This document shows positions 43,803-50,434 of a stretch of DNA of 64,000 nucleotides, piece after piece. The position numbers were made by a program, and so were the translations under genes. The DNA is from Diaphorobacter caeni (GTDB taxonomy: Bacteria > Pseudomonadota > Gammaproteobacteria > Burkholderiales > Burkholderiaceae_C). Each line of letters begins with the position of its first letter. Position 1 is the stretch's first letter. Location: assembly GCF_015354245.1 (NCBI RefSeq), contig NZ_JADKYZ010000007.1, positions 1 through 64,000 on the forward strand, given 5' to 3'. Below the pieces are notes generated by a model. That model searched no databases. It was given only the letters and a program-made list of their open reading frames with translations, and was not told the DNA's origin.

Positions 43803-44035
43803 TCCGGAGCAACGCGCAGGCTCTTGCAATCCGGGCGGTGTTTCGCCGCCCTTGTGAACTGCCGTTTCATGCACCACGGGCGCCGTTTTCACTGTGCCAC
43901 CCCAGCGACGGTAGTGCATTTCCTGAGTGGCTTGCCACAAGCGAAACTGCACTACCGTCGCGGGGTGGCGTCGAGCGAACAGCTCCCGTCCCGTGAGCCT
44001 TGCAGGCTCTTCGACGAGATGCACGTTGCTCCGGA
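43803..44035 (+). ncRNA. Retron msr-msd non-coding RNA
   Basis: The limits are set by perfect 12-nt complementarity: a1 TCCGGAGCAACG at 43803-43814 and a2 CGTTGCTCCGGA at 44024-44035. Inside, in order, are a GGGCGG/CCGCCC hairpin (43833-43851), a GTGAA/TTCAC closed stem (43854-43892) and a long hairpin. The long hairpin pairs 43896-43922 with 43943-43969, about 25 pairs with one bulged base on each arm, capped by GTGGC/GCCAC. A GTCGA/TCGAC stem (43970-44015) then encloses GAGCCT/AGGCTC. The long hairpin is the natural msd candidate and the earlier ones msr. The RNA lies between the SWIM gene and RT, and a T-rich tract follows. The branching G and the cDNA ends cannot be fixed by eye. Confidence 0.85.
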
Positions 44036-44116
44036 TTTTTCTTTTTCTTTTTCTTCTTCCTCTTTTGTCTTTGCTGCACGAAGCCTTGCGGCCTCGGGTG
44101 GTTGGTCGTGCGGGGG

Positions 44117-44210
44117 CGACAAGACAGCCCCTGATACTTTGTTGCGCGGACTTGCCGTACCGGAGTACTGTCTGCGTCCGCGGCGCCGCGTCTCAGGGGC
44201 TGTTTTGTCG
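44117..44210 (+). other. Second long inverted repeat between retron RNA and RT gene
   Basis: The 18 bases at 44117-44134 (CGACAAGACAGCCCCTGA) pair with 44193-44210 with a single G-T pair. Inside, GCGGAC (44146-44151) pairs with GTCCGC (44176-44181), and GTAC/GTAC caps the structure. It lies outside a1/a2, just 90 bases before the RT start. It may be a terminator-like attenuator between RNA and RT, an mRNA stability element or a separate structured RNA. Confidence 0.55.
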
Positions 44211-44299
44211 TTGTGGCGCTCGGTTCGTTCGCTCGCTTCGCTCCGAAGGCCCGCTGGCGAAGTCCGAATTCATTCATTTGCTTTGGTTGGAGGTGTTGC

Positions 44300-46303
44300 A
44301 TGAGCAATCCTCAACCTACGCGTGCGGAAATCTACGAGCGCATTGCGCAGTCGAGCAAGCAGGAAGTCATCCTGGAGGAAATGCAGCGGCTGGGGTTCTG
44401 GAGCAAGGACTCGGGCCAGCCGCAGTTGGCCGAGGAGCTGATCCGGCGCGAGGGCGAGCTGCAGCGCGAGTTGTCCGAGCTGCACAAGCAACTCGCGGTG
44501 CGCCGCGATCCCGAGCGGGCGCTGCGCGAGATGCGCAAGCAGCGCATGAAGGATGCGCGCGACAAGCGCGAGGTGACCAAGCGCGCGCAGGCGCAGCAGC
44601 GTTACGAGAAGGCGCTCGCGTGGCATGACAAGCGTGCCACGCATGTGGGTTATCTGGGTCCGGGCGTTTCGGCTTCGCTTCAGGCTGTGGAGCCGCCCAC
44701 GTCGCAAGACAAGAAAGCAGGGCGGACACGCGACCGTGCGGTGCCTGATCTGGCGCGGCTTGCGGTCAACGGCCTGCCTGCGCTGACGAGCGCCGCGCAG
44801 CTCGCGCAGTCCATGGGCGTGAGTGTGGCGGAGTTGCGGTTCCTGAGTTTTCACCGCGAGGTGGCGCGCTCGCACCATTACCACTCGTTCACGTTGCCCA
44901 AGAAGACCGGCGGCGAGCGCCTGATCTCCGCGCCGATGCCGCGTTTGAAGCGTGCGCAGTATTGGGTGCTCGACAACGTGCTCGCGAAGATGCCCGCGCA
45001 CGATGCGGCGCACGGTTTTCTCGCCGGGCGCTCGATCATCAGCAACGCCAAACCGCATGCGGGGCAGGACGTGGTGATCAATCTCGACGTGAAGGATTTT
45101 TTCCCAAGCATCGCCTTTGGCCGCATCAAGGGCGTGTTCCGCCAGCTCGGCTACGGCGAGAAGATCGCCACCGTGTTCGCGCTGCTGTGCAGCGAAAACC
45201 GCGCGCAGGCTTGGCAGGTGGATGGCGAGAAACTGTTTGTCGGCGGCAAGGCGCGCGAGCGTGTATTGCCACAGGGCGCGCCGACCAGCCCCATGCTCAC
45301 CAACCTGCTGTGCCGCCGCATGGACCGCCGACTGCAGGGCCTCGCAGCACAGCTCGGTTTTGTCTACACGCGCTACGCCGACGACCTCACGTTCTCCGCA
45401 TCCGGCGAAGCCGCAAGCAACAACGTCGGCCGCCTGCTCGGGAGAGTGCGCTGGATCTTGCGCGACGAAGGATTCACGCCGCATCCCGACAAGGAACGCG
45501 TGATGCGCAAGGGCCGCAGGCAGGAGGTGACCGGCCTGGTCGTCAACGGCGACGCGCCCAGCGTCTCCCGCGAAACCCGCAGACGCCTGCGCGCCGCACT
45601 GCACCGCGCATCCCAGCCCGACGCCGCAGCCAGGCCCGCGCATTGGCAGGGCCATGCGGCGCAACTGTCGCAACTACTCGGCCTCGCCACCTTCGTGCAC
45701 CAGATCGACGCCAAGCAGGGCAAGCCATTGCTGGCGAGCGCACAGCAACTCATGCGCAACCCCATCGACCGCGCCAATGAAGCCCTGCTGGCCGCCAGCC
45801 GCGCCGACCGTGCAACGACCAACGCCGGAGACTTCCGCCGTCTCTCCGCCGCTGGCCAGCCCCCCGTGCGCGCCGACGGAAAAGCCTGGTGGCAACCCAC
45901 CGAGCCCAACGCGCCGGTTCTGGAAAAAACCGACCAGCAACGCCGCGAAGACCGCAAGGCCGCCCGCCAACCCGCGCAGCCGCAATCGCAAGCGCAAACC
46001 GGCGGCAACGCCAACGGAACCGCACGCCCGTCGCAATCAGGAAACCGTCAGCAGAGCAGCTCACAGACCACGCAGCAGTCCGATTCGCCCAAGGAACGCG
46101 GCACCCGCAACATGATGGTCTACTGGGCCCAGATCGCCATCACCTTCTTCCTCGGCTCGATCCTGCACAACCGCCTGATCACCATCTTCGCCATGGTCGC
46201 CGTGATCGCGCTGTACTACATGCGCAAGCAGCGTTGGGATGTGTTCATGGGGATTCTGGTAGTGGCTACGCTGCTGGGGTATCTTGTGCGTGGTGTGGGG
46301 TGA
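44300..46303 (+). CDS. Retron reverse transcriptase with N-terminal extension and C-terminal membrane region
   Basis: The 667-residue protein has a GGAGG ribosome site six bases before ATG 44300. Residues 1-135 are a charged, partly coiled-coil extension. The RT domain (about 160-440) has the retron NAxxH motif N249-H253, the LDVKDFFPSI strand at 262-271, PQGAPTSP, the catalytic YADD at 359-362 and VTG at 410-412. Residues 540-600 are a Q/S/P-rich linker. The last 63 residues hold two or three hydrophobic helices (about 606-622, 625-641, 647-664), so the enzyme is likely membrane-bound. It should copy the upstream msd into cDNA. At about twice the usual retron RT length, the added parts are notable. 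Confidence 0.93.
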   Translation: MSNPQPTRAEIYERIAQSSKQEVILEEMQRLGFWSKDSGQPQLAEELIRREGELQRELSELHKQLAVRRDPERALREMRKQRMKDARDKREVTKRAQAQQRYEKALAWHDKRATHVGYLGPGVSASLQAVEPPTSQDKKAGRTRDRAVPDLARLAVNGLPALTSAAQLAQSMGVSVAELRFLSFHREVARSHHYHSFTLPKKTGGERLISAPMPRLKRAQYWVLDNVLAKMPAHDAAHGFLAGRSIISNAKPHAGQDVVINLDVKDFFPSIAFGRIKGVFRQLGYGEKIATVFALLCSENRAQAWQVDGEKLFVGGKARERVLPQGAPTSPMLTNLLCRRMDRRLQGLAAQLGFVYTRYADDLTFSASGEAASNNVGRLLGRVRWILRDEGFTPHPDKERVMRKGRRQEVTGLVVNGDAPSVSRETRRRLRAALHRASQPDAAARPAHWQGHAAQLSQLLGLATFVHQIDAKQGKPLLASAQQLMRNPIDRANEALLAASRADRATTNAGDFRRLSAAGQPPVRADGKAWWQPTEPNAPVLEKTDQQRREDRKAARQPAQPQSQAQTGGNANGTARPSQSGNRQQSSSQTTQQSDSPKERGTRNMMVYWAQIAITFFLGSILHNRLITIFAMVAVIALYYMRKQRWDVFMGILVVATLLGYLVRGVG

Positions 46304-46513
46304 GCGTTCGGGGATTGCGTGAACGCGGGAGAGTTCGCGCTGGTTTCAGGCTCGCATCCATTGATGGCGGTGGTTGGCCAGAAGCAGTCATTTCGTCACT
46401 GGCCTTTGACTGCTCATAACAAGCTCCAATCTCGACATTTTTAGGTTTGCCTGTCGTTTGAATTGAGTTGGGCTACTTCGCAAAGTGTGGGCACCAGTTA
46501 TGTGGACGAATCT
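46304..46513. other. Intergenic stretch after retron RT
   Basis: No gene is seen. AGCAGTCA near 46384 and TGACTGCT near 46409 can pair and may end retron transcription. Base composition becomes AT-richer toward the right, where the next gene begins. Confidence 0.4.
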
Positions 46514-46526
46514 GTTAGATGAGCCG

Positions 46527-46964
46527 ATGAAGATTCTCGGGCCGTATGAGGGCAAACCGCCGTCGCTCGACACGTTTGCACCGCACGCCTATAGCGTGAT
46601 GCTGGATGGCGTTTCAATTGAAGGGCAGTTCCTGCAGTTGCCGTCCAATGTTCCCTCCTCTTGGCAAGCATGGGATAAGCCAAGGGCTTACGCTGCTTTT
46701 CATTTTTCTAGCATACGAAATTTTGAAGCAAGAGGCCTTCTTGCTGCAGGTCCGGAGGACGATTCGCTTCATGGTCGCATTGTTGGAGCTCCAGCGGATG
46801 CCCGACTAATCTGTCTTTCGGAGCCATTCATTCGTTCAGAGACTGGAGAAGTTCTCAAATATTGGAAGAAATTTGAACTCCGTCAATCGGCCTTCTCGCT
46901 TGCTATCGAGTTTGGAAACGTCTCCATTGTTTGTGGCCAGCGGGCGCTCACACGTTTGGTCTAA
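46527..46964 (+). CDS. Hypothetical protein, possible integron-cassette gene
   Basis: The 145-residue protein MKILGPYEGKPPSLDTFAPH... has no recognised family. It has no membrane segment and reads as a compact alpha/beta domain. It is visibly AT-richer than flanking genes. A GTTAGAT core-like site lies at 46514-46520, just before the start, and an attC-like structure begins inside its stop codon, so it looks like a gene cassette product. ATG 46500 is an alternative start. Retrons often sit next to unrelated accessory genes; any defence or immunity role is only a guess. Confidence 0.6.
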   Translation: MKILGPYEGKPPSLDTFAPHAYSVMLDGVSIEGQFLQLPSNVPSSWQAWDKPRAYAAFHFSSIRNFEARGLLAAGPEDDSLHGRIVGAPADARLICLSEPFIRSETGEVLKYWKKFELRQSAFSLAIEFGNVSIVCGQRALTRLV

Positions 46965-47024
46965 CCCGTCATCGCAGCGAACCGGCTGCGCCGGCCGGTC
47001 CGTGCGTTAACTTAGGCATTGGTA
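46959..47024 (+). repeat. Degenerate integron attC-like site
   Basis: GTCTAAC at 46959-46965 fits the inverse core RYYYAAC and contains the TAA stop of the preceding gene, as in gene cassettes. The centre folds CCGGC-TGC-GCCGG (46982-46994). The right side reads GTTAACTTAGGC then ATTGGTA, close to the usual TTAACT...GCGTTRRRY, but the final core has A in place of G. The site is therefore probably a relic. Confidence 0.5.
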
Positions 47025-47409
47025 GTTTGGATGCCTGCTCAGAGTCGAGAACCGACGTTCCCCATGATGGATGTCGATGTAAATATCAAGCGCCGATCAA
47101 TGGGCGACATGAATCTTTGCTGATATCGATCGGCCGCCCAGCGCCTGATGAAACGGCACAAGAGATCCCCGCTCCCTCACGAAGTAGAGGGAGCAACAGG
47201 CACGAGCGAAGCGAAGTGCCGTGAACACCTCTTTCCTAACTGATTTCCGGCGGTTGTCCGAGCGGAGTGACGAAGGAACGCAGCGAGTTCTGCCGGAGGT
47301 ATTCAAAGCGCATTTTTGGTGACTTTTTGGGCAAGACCAAAAAGTTACTGCCCCGCCGGGGGCAGTCCCGGCCTCCGCCGCCAAAAATCAGCAGAAGCCC
47401 AAAAAGAAA
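47025..47409. other. Intergenic stretch with strong hairpins, no gene
   Basis: No supported gene is seen. GTGACTTTTTGG at 47319-47330 pairs with CCAAAAAGTTAC at 47337-47348, and ACTGCCCC pairs with GGGGCAGT at 47347-47366. These are terminator-like or repeat elements at the edge of the hemY-flanked island. Confidence 0.45.
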
Positions 47410-47562
47410 GAGGGCGTTCAATGAACACCCTAAATCAACAAACCAAATCACAAAACAGCAATAGCCGCCTGCTTCCAGGCCTGAGAAGCAGCCTCCTCAT
47501 CCCCCCGACGCTCGGCCAACTCGGGCGCAGCCTGAGTGAACCGCTGCTGCGCCTTGCCCCAC
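47410..47562 (-). pseudogene. Truncated duplicate of the 3' end of hemY
   Basis: Bases 47447-47562 match 53711-53874, the end of intact hemY, nearly base for base but lack 48 bases that lie between two GCCAACT(C/T)GG repeats. The reverse-strand translation keeps WGKAQQ, FTQAAP and the final HemY residues RGDEEAASQAWKQAAIAVL. A weak copy of the hemY terminator stem (AGGGCGTT...AACACCCT) lies at 47411-47430. The fragment is non-functional and marks a recombination junction. Confidence 0.85.
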
Positions 47563-47718
47563 TGCCCAGCGACGCCTTTGCCGACCGCATGATCGTCGCG
47601 CCGCATGCAAGTAACGTTCGAACGCGATGGGATTCGCAGATAGCGCGCGGTCATGCACGGGGCTGCTCCAGCCGGGAGTGGAACGGCAGTCTGTCAATCG
47701 TCTTGATATGCTTGAGCG

Positions 47719-48744
47719 ATGTACCCATCTTGTGATGATGCATTCAGGCGTAGGCTTTTTGTGGTCGGCAGCTTTGTCGAGGCTCACTGCTGGAGTGTGC
47801 CGCGCCTGCCGGGTGCCGACGAAAGCCAGCGGGCCAGCGCCTATGTGCGCGAATGCGCGGGCAAGGGGCTGGCGGTCGCGTTGGGTGCGCACCGGCTGGG
47901 TGCCACGGTGGATTTGCTGATGGCCGTTGGTCATGACGCTGCGGGCGACGCGGCACTGCAACTGCTTGAACGTGATGGGCTGCCGGCAGCCCATGTTCAT
48001 CGCTTGGGAGCGCATTCTGCCCACGGCTGTGGCCTGCTGGGGGCAGATGGCGAAACCAGTGTCACGGTTTTCACCGGAGCCAATGACTTGTTGGGCGCGC
48101 AGCAATTGCAGCCGGTGATACCGTGCCTGCACCATGCTGCCGTGGCTTATGCGCAGTGCGAGGCGCCACTGGCGTTGGTGGCCGATGCGCTGCACGCGGC
48201 GCGACGTGCGGGTGTGCTCACCGTGCTCAATCCGTCGCCCTGGCCTGCAGAAGGCATGCGCAGCGCCGTGGGTGCGCAGGCGCTCGCAGCCGCCGACGTA
48301 CTGGTCGTCAATCGCAGCGAAGCTTTGCCGTTGCTTTCCCGGTGGGTTGGTGAGCACCATGCCTGGACGCAGGAGGAGGGCATGTCTCCTGCGCTGGAGT
48401 CCTTGCCCGCTCTGGTGCTGCATGCCGTGTGGCGCCAATGGGCTGGACGCTGGTTGATCATCACGCTGGGGGCGCAGGGCTGCGTCGCCTATGGCCGTGA
48501 TGACTCGGTGGTGATTCACCAGCCAAGCCATCCGGTGCGTTCGGTGCAGCCCATAGGCGCTGGCGACGCCTTCAGCGCGGGGCTGTGCACAGCCTTGGCG
48601 GAAGGCCAGTCCATGGCGAGTGCATTGGCACTGGCGAACGTCTGCGGCGCGCTCGCTGCCAGCCGCAATGGCATCTTGACTACGTTGCCACAACGTGTCG
48701 AAGTCGATGCCTTTGTCGCGCAAGAGCAACCTGTTCAAAACTGA
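47719..48744 (+). CDS. PfkB-family carbohydrate kinase (ribokinase-like)
   Basis: The 341-residue kinase has the family start (RRLFVVGSFVEAHCWSVPRLPGADESQRASAYVRECAGKGLAVALGAHRLG) and the C-terminal catalytic motif PIGAGDAFSAGLCTAL with its aspartate base. It phosphorylates a sugar or nucleoside; the substrate is unknown. It lies in the hemY-flanked island with a GntR/UTRA regulator that may respond to a phosphosugar. ATG 47719 is assumed; GTG 47761 would remove 14 residues. A 10-bp palindrome CGTTCGAACG lies upstream at 47615-47624. Confidence 0.85.
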   Translation: MYPSCDDAFRRRLFVVGSFVEAHCWSVPRLPGADESQRASAYVRECAGKGLAVALGAHRLGATVDLLMAVGHDAAGDAALQLLERDGLPAAHVHRLGAHSAHGCGLLGADGETSVTVFTGANDLLGAQQLQPVIPCLHHAAVAYAQCEAPLALVADALHAARRAGVLTVLNPSPWPAEGMRSAVGAQALAAADVLVVNRSEALPLLSRWVGEHHAWTQEEGMSPALESLPALVLHAVWRQWAGRWLIITLGAQGCVAYGRDDSVVIHQPSHPVRSVQPIGAGDAFSAGLCTALAEGQSMASALALANVCGALAASRNGILTTLPQRVEVDAFVAQEQPVQN

Positions 48745-48876
48745 CAGAGTTTTGTTTTTGCTTCTATTTTAATAGCATGAAAATATTGTGAAATGGATGC
48801 GTAAGGCGCATTTCGCTGCATTCCCTCTTCATTTTTCTTGCACAAATCTGAAATCTTCAGACGGATGTTTATTTCT

Positions 48877-48920
48877 TTGGACTTTTTTATGGATTTTTAT
48901 TTAGAATCCAAAAAGTCCAA
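48877..48920. terminator. Long AT-rich hairpin between kinase and exported-protein genes
   Basis: TTGGACTTTTT at 48877-48887 pairs with AAAAAGTCCAA at 48910-48920, and an inner GGATT/AATCC stem extends it. It could terminate kinase transcription or regulate the next gene. The whole gap 48745-49014 is much AT-richer than its surroundings. Confidence 0.55.
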
Positions 48921-49014
48921 TAAATCTTAAAACGTAAGTTTGGACTCTTTCAAAAGAGCAGGCCTGAGCGTACTGCCCAGGTCGTGTCCAGAGACAAACA
49001 CGAGGGAACATCCC

Positions 49015-50400
49015 ATGAGCAAGCCTTATGCAGCTATTCACCCATCCATGTTGCATTCAGCGACCATTCGAGCGGGCTTGCTCGCGGGACTGATGCTGGC
49101 TGCGGGGCCCGCGGCCTATGCGCAGGCCACGGCGGCGGAGACTTATCGGGCGAGTGCGGGCCCTGTCGGCAGCATGGAGTTGGCACGCTGGTTGGATTTC
49201 GCCGGGCTGGATGTGGCCAAGGCGCAGGGTGCCTCGGGTCAGGACTTCGCGTTTGCCGTCACCTCGGACGCGGGCGTTCAGGCCACGCTGGCTTTGAATC
49301 TTTGGCGCCCCGGGATTCTTTATCCGTTCCCGCCGGGGCCTGGTAATTTGCTCGCATCCGCGTTGCCGGTGAAGCCGGTGGCTGCACCTTATCCCGACCC
49401 CCAATCCCATCGGGGATCGGCACTGGGCGCGGTGCTGTACAAGCCCGACACGGCGGCGCGTCGCCCGGCGCTGGTGAGTTCCACGGGGTCCATGTTGCTG
49501 AATCTGCGCCAGATCGTGCTGCGCAATTCGGCCGGGCACGCCCTGCAATTCAAGCTGGTGGCCGCCGATGCCGAAGAGACCGTGCCCGTGCCGCCGGGCG
49601 ACTATAGCGAGCCCAGGAGCGAAACCCTGTCTTTTCAAACCGATGGCGGCAGTTGGGATGGTACAGAAGCTGTACAGATCACCCCGGTGCGAGGCGACAA
49701 GCCGGCCACGGTGCTCCGCAGTCCCGCGTTCGGAAATCTGGGCGACACCATCACACTGAGCAGTCGCCTGACTGCGCAGAATGATCCGGCGGCGCCCTTG
49801 GATGCAGCCGACTATCGCGCCAGTGCCTGGCTGCACCCAACGCTCAACCCCACTGCGATCCGTACCCAATTCTTCAACACTTCGACTAGCAATCAGGCAG
49901 CCGCTTTTGCCGTGATTCCGCTGATCCCCGAGGCGAGCGTGGCCTGCGCTGCTACAGAGCTGTTGCCGGGCCAAAGTGCCACTTGCACGGTGAGCGTTGT
50001 TCATCCCCCGCAGTCGGCCTATTCGCTGCCGCTCGTGCTCAGTGGCGACGGCGCACGTTTTGGCGGCTGCGCCAGCGTGGATTTCGCCGCGCTGCAAACA
50101 TCCGCGACCTGCACGCTCACTCCTACCAGCGGCCCGGCCGCTGCGGTGGATGTGAGTGTGGGCGTGGATGCGGCGCAGCCCGGCTGGCTGGTGACGGGCC
50201 AGGCGGTGCGCGTGAGTGTTGCGGCCCAGGATGACGGCACTGGTGCGCCGGGAACAGGTGGCCCCGGTTCAGGTAACCCGGGCAACGGCACGCCGGGTGC
50301 CAGCGTACAGGCCGTTCCGGCGAACGCGGCCTGGGCATTGGCGTTGCTGGCTGCAGCGCTGGGGGCGCTGGGTTGGCGCCGTGCAGGACGCGCCGACTGA
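49015..50400 (+). CDS. Exported protein with IPTL-CTERM-like sorting end
   Basis: The 461-residue protein has a signal peptide (about 1-37, cleavage after AYA), then a beta-rich secreted body with paired cysteines (for example CAATELLPGQSATCTV). A low-complexity G/P/N spacer precedes a C-terminal tripartite end: a VPANAAWAL motif, a membrane helix, and an arginine cluster (WRRAGRAD). This is the IPTL-CTERM plan, in which exported proteins are processed and sorted at the cell surface. A GAGGGA ribosome site supports ATG 49015. Function of the body is unknown. Confidence 0.75.
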   Translation: MSKPYAAIHPSMLHSATIRAGLLAGLMLAAGPAAYAQATAAETYRASAGPVGSMELARWLDFAGLDVAKAQGASGQDFAFAVTSDAGVQATLALNLWRPGILYPFPPGPGNLLASALPVKPVAAPYPDPQSHRGSALGAVLYKPDTAARRPALVSSTGSMLLNLRQIVLRNSAGHALQFKLVAADAEETVPVPPGDYSEPRSETLSFQTDGGSWDGTEAVQITPVRGDKPATVLRSPAFGNLGDTITLSSRLTAQNDPAAPLDAADYRASAWLHPTLNPTAIRTQFFNTSTSNQAAAFAVIPLIPEASVACAATELLPGQSATCTVSVVHPPQSAYSLPLVLSGDGARFGGCASVDFAALQTSATCTLTPTSGPAAAVDVSVGVDAAQPGWLVTGQAVRVSVAAQDDGTGAPGTGGPGSGNPGNGTPGASVQAVPANAAWALALLAAALGALGWRRAGRAD

Positions 50401-50434
50401 ACCACATCAGTACTCACGAAGGGATGGATCGACT

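Noticed and set aside
44117-44210. This hairpin as the retron msd
   Set aside because: The a1/a2 pair at 43803 and 44024 already encloses a complete set of stems with a long hairpin; this one lies outside and has no flanking a1/a2-like pair.
47316-47735. Forward gene of 139 codons in the hemY-like fragment
   Set aside because: It is antisense to the duplicated hemY end; the same antisense frame appears over intact hemY, so it is a shadow.
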